NCBI GenBank assembly: GCA_027941995.1
Contig: CP115967.1
Coordinates: 62,001-126,000 of the forward strand
Length of the DNA: 64,000 nucleotides
Direction: 5' to 3'
Source of the DNA: Erythrobacteraceae bacterium WH01K
Lineage (GTDB): Bacteria > Pseudomonadota > Alphaproteobacteria > Sphingomonadales > Sphingomonadaceae
Shown here: one piece after another, positions 33,346 through 42,043 of the stretch
Numbering within the stretch: the first letter of the stretch is position 1
Layout: each line of letters begins with the position of its first letter
Made by a program: the position numbers and the translations under genes
Notes under the pieces: model-generated
The model's database searches: none
Seen by the model: only the letters and a program-made list of their open reading frames with translations
Told to the model about the DNA's origin: nothing

Positions 33346-33447
33346 TCACTCACTCTTGGTATCTCGCCTGAATGCCCAGACGAGCGTCGCTGTAGCCGAA
33401 ATAAGAGCTGCAACAGCAGTGATTAAAGTCGCGTCAATTTCCAGCAT
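33346..33447 (-). CDS. 33-residue membrane peptide upstream of excalibur gene
   Basis: A short ORF with an excellent ribosome binding site (GAAGGAGGCAGAA before the ATG). The peptide has one helix (LITAVAALISATATLVWAF) and a charged tail (RRDTKSE). It ends 10 bases before the excalibur start and probably begins that operon. An inverted repeat lies 22 bases upstream of its start. Phage and plasmid regions often have such peptides; function unknown. Confidence 0.55.
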   Translation of the reverse strand: MLEIDATLITAVAALISATATLVWAFRRDTKSE

Positions 33448-33468
33448 TTCTGCCTCCTTCGACAACGG

Positions 33469-33487
33469 GATAACCAAATAGGTTATC
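33469..33487. promoter_or_regulatory. inverted repeat upstream of the 33-residue ORF
   Basis: GATAACC-AAATA-GGTTATC, perfect 7-bp arms. Its position 22 bases before the start codon fits an operator. Confidence 0.5.
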
Positions 33488-33629
33488 TGTAGGAAAGCAG
33501 TTTTTGCGGGAGCCAAGTAGGCATTCGCATCGCCACTCGCACAGCCGCATAAATCCCCTCATCCGGCGCTCGCGCCTTCTCCACCGATCCTAGCGGCGCG
33601 ATAGGCCGAGAAATTGCCGGAGAGCGTCC

Positions 33630-35426
33630 ATGAGTATCGAAACTATCGCACCGCTGAAACGGTGCGCAATATACACCCGAAAGAGCACCAATCGGCGTCT
33701 TGAGCACGACGTCAATTCGCTGGTCACGCAGCGCGAAATCAGCAGCGCATACATTACGAGCCAACAATATAAGGGCTGGGTGGAGCTACCGAACCGATAC
33801 GACGATGGCGGTCATTCGGGGAGCGGAATGGATCGCCCTGCCCTCTCGCAGCTCATGCAGGATATCGAAGCAGGAGAGATCGATGTTGTCGTCGTCTACA
33901 AAATCGATAGGCTGACGCGCAGTCTCGCGGACTTCGTTCGGATGATCGAGATCTTCGATCGCCGCAACATCGCGCTGGTCCCCATCTCACAGGCTTTCGA
34001 CACGTCCGACAGCATGGGCCGGATGATCCTAAACGTGCTGCTCACGTTCTCGCAATTCGAGCGCGAGCTTATCGCGGAGAGAGTGCGCGACAGCATTCGC
34101 ACCCGCAAGCGGCACGGCAAGATGCATGGTGGCCTGCCGCCATTTGGCTACATTGCTACGCCTGACGGTCTCAAGATTGACGAGCCCGAAGCTGAGATCG
34201 TCCGGTTCATCTTCGACGAATTCTTGCGGACAAGGCGCTACACAAAGGTCATGACCGCAGTGCGCGAGCGCGGATATTGTAGCTCTATTAAGTACTCGCC
34301 GCGCGGCAAGCCGCGTGGCGGAACTGCGATATCACCGAGCACGGTCTACGCTATCGTCCAGAATCCGATGTATGTCGGAGAAATTCGCGGGCACGATACG
34401 ACCTACCCCGGAGAGCACGAACCGCTCATCTCGCGCGATATCTGGGACGAAGCGCAGATAATTTGCCAGGAACGCAAAAAGCGCAGACCTCACAATCGCG
34501 ACACTGACCACTTCCTTGCCGGCCTGCTTTGGGACGATCTTGGGCGCCATATGCGGCTCGACCTGAAGTGGCATTGGGGCAAGTTCTATAAAACTTACGT
34601 CTCGAGCAACGCCATCTGGTCGCAGAAGCTATTTCTCCGGCAGTATCGTGCGAGCGCCGACCAGCTTGATGAGGTTGTTTTGGCGGCAGTCGCGGCATTC
34701 CTATGCGATCGCATCAAGCTTCGAAAGGCGCTCAAAGGGCTGGGTCTGTTCGGCGAAAACCTGGAAACCTTGGCAGCGAAAGGGCCAGCGGCATCCGACC
34801 GACTGATGGCGACCCCGAAGCCGCATCTGCATGAGCTTTTCAAGGCGATCGCGCATCGTGTGGAGCTCGGTGAGGACCAGGTCTCGATCGAGTTTCGTAT
34901 GCTGGAGGTACAGCGGTATCTCGAATGGAAGAGCGAAATGAGTTTCCGCGGGCGTCCATCAAACTGGTCGTGCAGCGATGCTCGGTATGAGCATATCGTT
35001 GCCGTGCGGGCAGTGACTGCGGAGCGATGGCCCTCCCTGCACATCAATCCGCGACAGACTTCCTGCAAAGGAAAGCCGGACAAGAAGCTTGTCGATCTGG
35101 TTCGAAGCGCGCGAAAAGCCCAGCGGCTCGTGGAAGAGAATCGCGCGCTCGATCTCGATGCTCTAGCCAAGATCCATGGTTGCCGCACCGCGCAATTCAC
35201 CCGTCTGATCCGGCTGAATTATCTGGCTCCTGACATTGTGACGGCGGTTTTCGACGGGACGCAGCCTCCCGGTCTCAACAGGAAAGTCTTACTCAATTCC
35301 AATGTGCCGACCGATTGGGCGGTACAGCGCAAGCTTTATGGCTTTCCAGCGCCCGAGCGCGCCATTGATCCTCGCAACCTCTATGGGCGCGGCATGTGGC
35401 CGAGCGCGAGAATAGAAGCTCCATAG
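33630..35426 (+). CDS. large serine recombinase
   Basis: A 598-residue serine integrase. The N-terminal resolvase domain has the nucleophile in YTRKSTNR (Ser near 19), DDGGHSGSGMDRPAL, VVVYKIDRLTRSL and FSQFERELIAERVRD. A recombinase domain follows (GGLPPFGY, then STVYAIVQNPMYVGEIRG). The usual Cys-rich zinc ribbon is reduced: the loop around FLAGLLWDDLGRHMRL has lost the cysteines, as in some phage and plasmid forms. It could move the island that follows it (35.4-42.8 kb). The attachment sites are not visible. Confidence 0.85.
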   Translation: MSIETIAPLKRCAIYTRKSTNRRLEHDVNSLVTQREISSAYITSQQYKGWVELPNRYDDGGHSGSGMDRPALSQLMQDIEAGEIDVVVVYKIDRLTRSLADFVRMIEIFDRRNIALVPISQAFDTSDSMGRMILNVLLTFSQFERELIAERVRDSIRTRKRHGKMHGGLPPFGYIATPDGLKIDEPEAEIVRFIFDEFLRTRRYTKVMTAVRERGYCSSIKYSPRGKPRGGTAISPSTVYAIVQNPMYVGEIRGHDTTYPGEHEPLISRDIWDEAQIICQERKKRRPHNRDTDHFLAGLLWDDLGRHMRLDLKWHWGKFYKTYVSSNAIWSQKLFLRQYRASADQLDEVVLAAVAAFLCDRIKLRKALKGLGLFGENLETLAAKGPAASDRLMATPKPHLHELFKAIAHRVELGEDQVSIEFRMLEVQRYLEWKSEMSFRGRPSNWSCSDARYEHIVAVRAVTAERWPSLHINPRQTSCKGKPDKKLVDLVRSARKAQRLVEENRALDLDALAKIHGCRTAQFTRLIRLNYLAPDIVTAVFDGTQPPGLNRKVLLNSNVPTDWAVQRKLYGFPAPERAIDPRNLYGRGMWPSARIEAP

Positions 35427-35456
35427 GTCAGCGACCTTTCCATGTAAGTGACAGCG

Positions 35457-36224
35457 TCAGCCAATGTTTACCTCTTCAGGATTGACCAAGGTAAGCGGCC
35501 GTTTGACGCTAGAGTTTGCGCCACTCGAAGATCGCGACAAGTTCTGGGGTCCTGAGATGATCCTTAGCTTGGCATTCCGATAGTGGGCGATCCGGAAGGC
35601 CATCGCGACTTCCTCGCTCGCAAAAGTCGTAGTGAATTGGCCGTCTGCCGCGTCGCTCAGAGTGCCCTCTGGCACCTCGGAATGCCACCCGCGCCCCTCA
35701 CGAAATGCAGTGACCAGAGCGCTGAAGGTAGGATCGGCATGATCGACATGGGCCTCTTCGAAGGTGAGCAGGTCGCCACTAATCTCGCATTCGACAAAAC
35801 CGAGTTCGTCGGCATGCTCGTTAAAAAACGCCCGTTTTGCTGTTCGAATGTCCGACAGAACCGCCGCGCGACAGGCATCGGCAAATTCCTGAAACAGTGG
35901 TTTTGGCTCACCACGTATCGCCCATATGAAGCTGAAATCGGTCTCGCTGCCATCCGTGCGAATGGCCCAGAAGCCTCTCGTGGCGCCACCAGCTCCTGAA
36001 TTTGTGCGCACTTCGAAATGGTCGATCCCTGCGCCGGCCTTCGAATTGTTCTCGCCATGCGCAGCATCAAACCGCTCGACCAAGGCAGCAAGGTCACTGT
36101 GATCATTCGCATCCTCGATTGGGACGCCGTCCGGATAACGATCCCGCAGCGTACGGAAATGATCAGTCGCCGCCTTCTGTGTATTCCAGACGCGTCCGTT
36201 GCTAAGGCTGATCTGCTTAGCCAC
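35457..36224 (-). CDS. DUF3223 (DCL-like) protein, partner of the AAA_13 ATPase
   Basis: A 255-residue protein starting at GTG, which shares one base with the upstream AAA_13 stop codon (TAGTG). Residues about 45-115 have the DUF3223 pattern: DLAALVERFDAAHGENNSKAGAGIDHFEVRTN, then FWAIRTDGSETDFSFIWAI. The following segment VECEISGDLLTFEEAHVDHADPTFSALVTAF resembles an HNH-like arrangement (Cys, then HVDH). Translational coupling to an SMC-like ATPase suggests a two-component defence system with this as the nuclease; the nuclease role is inference. Confidence 0.65.
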   Translation of the reverse strand: MAKQISLSNGRVWNTQKAATDHFRTLRDRYPDGVPIEDANDHSDLAALVERFDAAHGENNSKAGAGIDHFEVRTNSGAGGATRGFWAIRTDGSETDFSFIWAIRGEPKPLFQEFADACRAAVLSDIRTAKRAFFNEHADELGFVECEISGDLLTFEEAHVDHADPTFSALVTAFREGRGWHSEVPEGTLSDAADGQFTTTFASEEVAMAFRIAHYRNAKLRIISGPQNLSRSSSGANSSVKRPLTLVNPEEVNIG

Positions 36225-38464
36225 TACTCGCCCACCGGCTCGGGCGAAGCCTTTGGAACATCCCCACTCGGGAGCTTCATCATCATGTTGAAATGAGCAA
36301 GATGTCCCGTTTTCTCAAAGATTTGCCGGAACACTCGCAGGTATCCCTGAACCGCATTACCGTCTGCGGCCAGGTAGATTTCATCATGCGCGGTGTGAGA
36401 GCCATCGTGGGTCCAAGAGAAAAGAGAAGCGCAGATCTGCGCCTCCCTGCCTTCAAATTTGGCTACGATTTCATCTTGCTTCAGGCCGCCGAGCACGATC
36501 AGGTAGTTCTCGATGATCCTGCGCAAAGTGTTCTGGATCGTTAGCTTCGAGCGATCGTCAGCGCGTACTTCCTCCCATAGCATTTCGTACGACGTCTTCA
36601 CTGGGTTGAACCCATAGCTCTGAACCGATGAGATGCCCTCGCGCTTGCGCACGACCCAAAATGTTTCATCGCGCCTGCAATTGTCAGTGGCGCGGCTGCG
36701 GTCGAAGCTGACTTCCTTATGGAAGTAGATGTTGTGCGTGAGCACAAACACCTGCCTTGCGGAGCCATTGCCGTCGCGCACATCTTTGATGACGTTTCTG
36801 ATAAGCGAACTGACGACAAACAGGACGTCAGCATCCAGGCTGGACACCGGATCGTCGAACACGACGACCTTCTCTTCGGTAGTGCCGGTACCCGAAGTGC
36901 TTCCAGAAAGCATGTGATAAAAGTACAGAAACGTCACGAAGGAGCGTTCGCCCTCGCTGAGCGTGCTCCGCGCATCAGAGCCATCCGAACGAACTATGCG
37001 GTACATATCACCGCGCTCGCCCGCGACCGAGAGCTTGAAGCTGGTGAAGCCGAAGGAAGTGAGTATCGAGTTAATCGCATCGACCGTCGGTTGCACGCTG
37101 GTTGCCTTGGCCTCGAGCTCTTTCAACCGGGTGTCGAACTCCGCGCGCGTTTGGCGTTTCGACGCAAGGCTCTGTTCCAAGCCTTCGATGGCTTTTGAGA
37201 TCGTTCCGGTTGTTGTTTCGTAGGTTGAAAGATCAGTCTTTCGCTCTTCGATGATGAAGCGCCAGACCTGGCTTCTCAGCGTCGTTCTCGAAGCGGCCAG
37301 GTCGCGCACAAGCTCATTGTGGGACTGAATGGCTTCGTTCGCCTGCGCGACTATCTCAGCTAACGCGTTGCCGACTCCCAGGGTGTTTTCGATTTGAACA
37401 GCCTCGCTGGGATTGCGGCGTTTGGCATCGAGCCTTTCGATATTGAGATCGTAGGCGCGCCTGAGCGCCGCATGGCGCTCGGCCAGGACATCGTTGTCTA
37501 CGAACCGCGACGTCTCGGCAAGCAAGCCTTGCACCCGTTCCTCCACGTTGTTGGCGGCAGCGGCATATTGGTCGGCAAGCGCGCTGATTGCAGAAAGATC
37601 GTTCTCGTATTGACGATCGAAGAAAGCATCGAGATTGTCACGCAGGTCGGCAGGCGCGGATTGTTGGCAGAACGGACAGCGCCCGTTGGCGGGCTCGATA
37701 TACTGCACACCTTGTTTCACCCAGTCGCTGTTACCTAGCTGCTCGATGAGCTTGGCGACGATCACGTCGTCGCGACCCACAATCCTGCGCTCTAGGATTG
37801 GTGCATTTTCCATGTCTTGAAAGCCGCTGAAATCGATCGGAGCAATCGGCGCCTGTTCAGTCGCATCGGTTCGGAATGTCGTTTCCGCATGGGATTTGAG
37901 CGTATCGAGATGTACGAGTTCGGACGCGTTGTTCTCCGCTTCTGCGATAAGCTTGTCGCAAAATGCGGCCTTACTCTGCCTGTGCCCTGCCATCGCTTCT
38001 TCGAAGGCGCCCTTATGGGTTTGTTGCGATGTCCAACAAGCCTCTTCGAGCTGAACTCTCGCGTCTCTCAATTCCTGGCGCCGCCCACCGGAGGCATCAT
38101 CACCTTCCAGATTGCGTATAAGTCCGTCGATTTCGCGGTCGAGCTTTCCAATCTCACCCTGTAGCCGTTCAATTTCTTCTGCGTTTTTGGTTGAGTCCTC
38201 GCCAAGTGTGAAAATGCCTTTGAGCTGCTCGCCGAAGTTGTTCTCTGCGAAGTCGCGATTATAGACCAATGCCGCGATTGGACGAGCGTTAGCCCAGCCC
38301 ACCGAATAGCCGTCTCGGGCTGCAGGATCGCTGATTGCACGAGAGATTGTTGTTTTGCCGCAGCCATTATGACCAAAGAGGAAATTCACCTTCTTGAGCT
38401 CGCTCAGCTCCACGCCGTCGTTTGGGAAAGTGGCCTCACCAGTAATCGATATACTAATCAGCAT
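36224..38464 (-). CDS. AAA_13 (PrrC/RloC-like) ATPase
   Basis: A 746-residue SMC-like ATPase. Walker A GHNGCGKTT (31-38), central coiled coils around a CPFCQQ motif near 260, signature LSEGERSFVTFLYFYHML near 500, Walker B KVVVFDDPVSSLD near 535, then VFVLTHNIYFH. The C-terminal 120 residues contain LRRIIENYL near 648-656 and a histidine pair (SWTHDGSH) about 34-38 residues later, which recalls the Arg-x3-Glu ... His triad of PrrC-type anticodon nucleases. A DUF3223 gene follows immediately. Abortive-infection defence is the likely role. Confidence 0.75.
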   Translation of the reverse strand: MLISISITGEATFPNDGVELSELKKVNFLFGHNGCGKTTISRAISDPAARDGYSVGWANARPIAALVYNRDFAENNFGEQLKGIFTLGEDSTKNAEEIERLQGEIGKLDREIDGLIRNLEGDDASGGRRQELRDARVQLEEACWTSQQTHKGAFEEAMAGHRQSKAAFCDKLIAEAENNASELVHLDTLKSHAETTFRTDATEQAPIAPIDFSGFQDMENAPILERRIVGRDDVIVAKLIEQLGNSDWVKQGVQYIEPANGRCPFCQQSAPADLRDNLDAFFDRQYENDLSAISALADQYAAAANNVEERVQGLLAETSRFVDNDVLAERHAALRRAYDLNIERLDAKRRNPSEAVQIENTLGVGNALAEIVAQANEAIQSHNELVRDLAASRTTLRSQVWRFIIEERKTDLSTYETTTGTISKAIEGLEQSLASKRQTRAEFDTRLKELEAKATSVQPTVDAINSILTSFGFTSFKLSVAGERGDMYRIVRSDGSDARSTLSEGERSFVTFLYFYHMLSGSTSGTGTTEEKVVVFDDPVSSLDADVLFVVSSLIRNVIKDVRDGNGSARQVFVLTHNIYFHKEVSFDRSRATDNCRRDETFWVVRKREGISSVQSYGFNPVKTSYEMLWEEVRADDRSKLTIQNTLRRIIENYLIVLGGLKQDEIVAKFEGREAQICASLFSWTHDGSHTAHDEIYLAADGNAVQGYLRVFRQIFEKTGHLAHFNMMMKLPSGDVPKASPEPVGE

Positions 38465-38686
38465 AGTCTCTCCTCAGAGTATTGCCCAGAAAATCGGGAG
38501 CGGCCCCTACTCATGCTCCTCCAGAGATCTCAGCAAACTAGCTCACGCTCGTTGAATTGCGCGACATGAGATCTTACTAAACTTATTCATAAAACGGCGA
38601 GCGCAGCTTTTGAAGAAATCTTCGATTTGTTCTGTCAGTAATCATTCTGACCCAGCTTAGGGGCACCCATCGGGTATAGGTAAAAC

Positions 38687-39385
38687 GTGAGCGTGGCTGA
38701 CGACATTAAAAAGAATTGTGCCGATACATTCGGCAAGAAGTGGGCCGTACGAGACGGTCAGGTTGTTCCAGACGCAAGCGACCTGAAGCTAACCAACGAC
38801 GCAGTGCGTTTTGAAAAGGCTACCGTCCTCTATGCTGATCTCGACCAGTCTACGGATCTCGTCGAGACGAAGAAATGGCAGTTCGCGGGAGAGATATACA
38901 AGACGTTCCTCTATGCGGCCTCCCGTCTTATCCGAAACCATGGCGGGAAGATTGTCTCATACGACGGTGATAGGGTCATGGGGGTTTTCATAGGAGATAG
39001 ACAGCGAAACGAGGCGGTCTCCTGTGCCTTGAAGATCAACTACGCGGTAAAAAACTACGTCCAAGCAGAGAAAGAAAAGCGTTGGTCTGGTGATTTCAAG
39101 ATCCGCCATGTGATCGGCATCGACGTATCGGAGATACGCGGCGCACGCACAGGTGTTCGCGGCGACAACGACTTGGTATGGATAGGCACCGCTGCAAATC
39201 TCGCTGCCAAGCTTACATCACTTAGCGCAGATCAGCCGACCTGGATCACTAAACGGGTTTACGATTACCTCGATGGTTCGCAGAAGTTTGGGTCCAAAGG
39301 GGAGAATATCTGGACTAGCTGGAAATGGAACCAGCACAACGACGAGGAGATATATTCCTCGACCTATTGGAGGCAGTTCAGTTGA
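38687..39385 (+). CDS. pycC: Pycsar-type nucleotide cyclase (PycC-like)
   Basis: A 232-residue class III cyclase domain with no sensor domain. Metal-binding aspartates are Asp51 (VLYADLDQST) and Asp94 (YDGDRVMGVF), and the block HVIGIDVSEIRGARTGVRGDNDLVWIGTAANLAAKL is typical of Pycsar cyclases. Known PycC enzymes make cCMP or cUMP upon phage infection. It is followed with a four-base overlap by a cyclic-nucleotide-binding TIR-like effector. Start GTG at 38687 with a weak ribosome binding site. Which pyrimidine it uses cannot be told. Confidence 0.85.
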   Translation: MSVADDIKKNCADTFGKKWAVRDGQVVPDASDLKLTNDAVRFEKATVLYADLDQSTDLVETKKWQFAGEIYKTFLYAASRLIRNHGGKIVSYDGDRVMGVFIGDRQRNEAVSCALKINYAVKNYVQAEKEKRWSGDFKIRHVIGIDVSEIRGARTGVRGDNDLVWIGTAANLAAKLTSLSADQPTWITKRVYDYLDGSQKFGSKGENIWTSWKWNQHNDEEIYSSTYWRQFS

Positions 39386-40305
39386 GCGGATTAATCGATC
39401 GTTTTCAGGGCGACGCAGGACGCGGCAATCTCATTGACGCAATGCTGCAGCAACAGATCGTCAGCGGTAATCGCGAACTAGCCGAGGAACTGGCCGACCG
39501 AGCCGAGATCATCGAGGTCTCCGAGGGCGAAGCGATCATCGCCCAAGGCGGCGACGACAACGATCTATTCCTGATTGTAGCTGGCAGCTTTAGGATCGTC
39601 GTGAACGGTCGTGATGTGGCCTCGCGCGGACGAGGTGACCATGTCGGAGAAATGGTGGTCGTCGAGCCATCTCAGCGTCGGTCCGCAGACGTCGTAGCGA
39701 TTGAGACAGGGCTGGTCGCCAAAATCACGCACGCCGATATCACCGATGTCGCCTCGCGCTATCCGGATATCTATCGAGTCATCGCAAGGACACTGGCCCG
39801 CCGCCTGTTCGAACGCAACAAACTGGTTGGACAGCACCGCGAAAAGATACGGGTTTTTATCATCTGCTCGGTAGAGGCGCTGGCCGTCGGGCGCATCATC
39901 GAGAACGCCTTTGAGCATGACGATTTCGTAGTGCGGCTCTGGACGAACGATGTCTTCAAGGTTGCGAGCTACGCTCTGGATTCGCTGGAGACCGAAGTCG
40001 ATGATTCCGATTTCGCAATAGCGATCGCTCATAGTGACGACGTCACCCTGTTCCGGGACCAGGAATGGCCTGCGCCTCGTGATAATGTGATCTTCGAGCT
40101 CGGGCTTTTCATGGGCCGCCTCGGCCGTAAGCGAGCCATTCTGATGGAACCGCGCGAGGAAAAGGTGAAGTTGCCCAGCGATCTTACTGGCGTGACCACC
40201 ATCCCCTACTCCTACGAACCCGGCAAGGACGCCTCAGCACTTATGGCGCCAGCATGCAATACTCTGCGGGATCACATCAAAGAGTGGGGCCCGTTCAACG
40301 GCTGA
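39382..40305 (+). CDS. pycTIR: Pycsar effector: cNMP-binding plus TIR-like domain (PycTIR-like)
   Basis: A 307-residue product from the TTG at 39382, which overlaps the cyclase stop (TTGA) and has TTGGAGG 8 bases upstream; an ATG 57 bases earlier lies inside the cyclase gene. Residues 45-140 form a cyclic-nucleotide-binding domain (SEGEAIIAQGGDDNDLFLIVAGSF, GDHVGEMVVVEP). Residues about 155-280 are a TIR-like nucleotide-binding domain (IRVFIICSVEAL, PRDNVIFELGLFMGRLGR with Glu239). In Pycsar such effectors bind cUMP/cCMP and degrade NAD, killing the infected cell. Confidence 0.85.
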   Translation: MSGLIDRFQGDAGRGNLIDAMLQQQIVSGNRELAEELADRAEIIEVSEGEAIIAQGGDDNDLFLIVAGSFRIVVNGRDVASRGRGDHVGEMVVVEPSQRRSADVVAIETGLVAKITHADITDVASRYPDIYRVIARTLARRLFERNKLVGQHREKIRVFIICSVEALAVGRIIENAFEHDDFVVRLWTNDVFKVASYALDSLETEVDDSDFAIAIAHSDDVTLFRDQEWPAPRDNVIFELGLFMGRLGRKRAILMEPREEKVKLPSDLTGVTTIPYSYEPGKDASALMAPACNTLRDHIKEWGPFNG

Positions 40306-40359
40306 GACCTTGCCTGCCCGCCGGTAATCCACGGGATGTGCGCTGAAGGGCTGGAAAGG

Positions 40360-40374
40360 CTAGATAAAATCTAG
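40360..40374. promoter_or_regulatory. inverted repeat upstream of tandem-cyclase gene
   Basis: CTAGAT-AAA-ATCTAG, perfect 6-bp arms, 77 bases before the tandem-cyclase start and 55 bases after the effector stop. It may be an operator for the second operon. Confidence 0.4.
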
Positions 40375-40450
40375 ATGTTCTTCTAACGTTCCATTTCACA
40401 ACAGGTCGCAGCCCTTCGGTGATTCGCGATCATCAAGGAGGCTGCATACG

Positions 40451-42043
40451 ATGGCGTGGAACGAGGATCGTGCCCGGAAAAGAATCCGGGATTTCATGGA
40501 AAGCGTGCCGGAAGGCGACATCAAGGTCGAAGATTTTCGCACCTTCCTCACCGAGGCTCGGGTGCAGAAGGGGATGGCTGCCGACACTTCCGTGCGGGCA
40601 GCTCTGATCGATATTCCGCGCAATAGGGCAATCACCACGGACGCCGTTCACGTCTATGCCAATCTCATCGACTTTAATGATGTCTTGACCGAGGCGGGAC
40701 GCGAGACCGAGGCAAGCCATAAGCGGGCGCTCGAATTTCTCCATGCGCACTACCGGGGCTGTGACGAACTCCTCGACGAATTCGAGATGCAGCGGGTGGA
40801 TTTCCACGGCTCGAGACTGCATGCTGTAGTCTTGGCCCCCGAAGGAGCCGAGAACGAGGGCGAACGTGTTCGGGTCGCCGTAGCTTTCTCCGCTGCGTTT
40901 CGTGAGATGGTCGAGAGGCTCGGCGACAAGCATCCGAATTTCAAGACGGGTGTCTGCATCGGTATCGACAGCGGGCCCGCTGTCGCCATTGATTCCGGTC
41001 GGCGCGGCGAGCGCGAACCGCTCTTCATCGGTAGCCCGGCGAATCATGCGGCCAAACTCGCGGACGGAACAGATGAAGGCCTGAATCTGAGCCCGCGAGC
41101 GGCCTCCGCGATCGGACAGGCGACCAAACCGCTCGCCAAGAGCGTGTTCCTCAACGAAGAGATTGAGCGCCGTTATCTTGACGACGAAATCACTATGGCA
41201 GGCGTTCGGCAGACCGCCAACGAACGGCTCGAAAAGGCATACGCTTCGGTGCTCGAAAGTCTTGACGCGCGGATTAAGTCTGACAGTGGCGAAGCGGTCT
41301 TCCGGTTCCATCACAAGGAGCCACCGCTGAAAGACCTAGTCTACGCGGACCATCCTCCGAGCAATGCGATCCGGATGGAATTAGCATCGATCTTCGCCGA
41401 CGTGGACAACTTCACGGCTTATATCGACCATGCCATCGCGACCGGCGGAATTGCCGAGGCCGTGGCCAATCTGCATGTCATCCGCGCAGAGATGGGTGCC
41501 GTCTTGCGGGACGATTTCGGCGGTCGAAAGGTTCGCTACATCGGGGATTGCGTCCACGGTCTGCTCGCGGAAGGAAGCACGATCGAAACCAATTCAATGG
41601 CTACGATGAAGAAATCGGTCGATGCTGCCGCAGGGCTTCGTTCCTCCTTCGAATTGTGTCGCGAAATGCTGCCTGGAATCGAGGGCCTGGGCCTTGCCAT
41701 CGGCATCGATTACGGCACCACGCCCATCTGTCGGCTCGGTCTACGCGGCGATGCCAGTGTTCGCGCAGCTGCTAGCCGTGCGACCTGCGTTTCTGAAGCG
41801 GAGCAGCGGCGCTGCAATGGCATCGAGACAGCGCTTGGCGAGAACGCATATCGTAATTCGCCAGCAAGCGTTCGCGAAGCTTTCGGTAACGAGCGGATTT
41901 TCCAGAATCTGAATACGGAGACTGCTGAGGTGGTACTGGGGACTATGTCGTCACCCTACATCAACACAGGAGCGGACGGCGAGCCAATGCGCGCGCATGA
42001 GCCTGATGCATCCCCGCCGATGCGGGCACATGATCGCAGGTGA
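40451..42043 (+). CDS. tandem class III cyclase (pseudo-domain plus active-looking domain)
   Basis: A 530-residue protein with a strong ribosome binding site (AAGGAGG). Residues about 60-205 are a cyclase-like domain (AVHVYANLIDFNDVL, then GIDSGPAVAIDSGRRGEREPLFIGSPANHAAKL), but the first metal aspartate is replaced by Asn and the GD motif reads HG, so it should not catalyse. Residues about 310-490 are a second cyclase domain with Asp317 (FADVDNFTAY) and Asp366 (YIGDCVHGLL) kept. It overlaps an E2-like gene by four bases. Likely makes a cyclic-nucleotide signal in a defence setting; product unknown. Confidence 0.75.
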   Translation: MAWNEDRARKRIRDFMESVPEGDIKVEDFRTFLTEARVQKGMAADTSVRAALIDIPRNRAITTDAVHVYANLIDFNDVLTEAGRETEASHKRALEFLHAHYRGCDELLDEFEMQRVDFHGSRLHAVVLAPEGAENEGERVRVAVAFSAAFREMVERLGDKHPNFKTGVCIGIDSGPAVAIDSGRRGEREPLFIGSPANHAAKLADGTDEGLNLSPRAASAIGQATKPLAKSVFLNEEIERRYLDDEITMAGVRQTANERLEKAYASVLESLDARIKSDSGEAVFRFHHKEPPLKDLVYADHPPSNAIRMELASIFADVDNFTAYIDHAIATGGIAEAVANLHVIRAEMGAVLRDDFGGRKVRYIGDCVHGLLAEGSTIETNSMATMKKSVDAAAGLRSSFELCREMLPGIEGLGLAIGIDYGTTPICRLGLRGDASVRAAASRATCVSEAEQRRCNGIETALGENAYRNSPASVREAFGNERIFQNLNTETAEVVLGTMSSPYINTGADGEPMRAHEPDASPPMRAHDRR

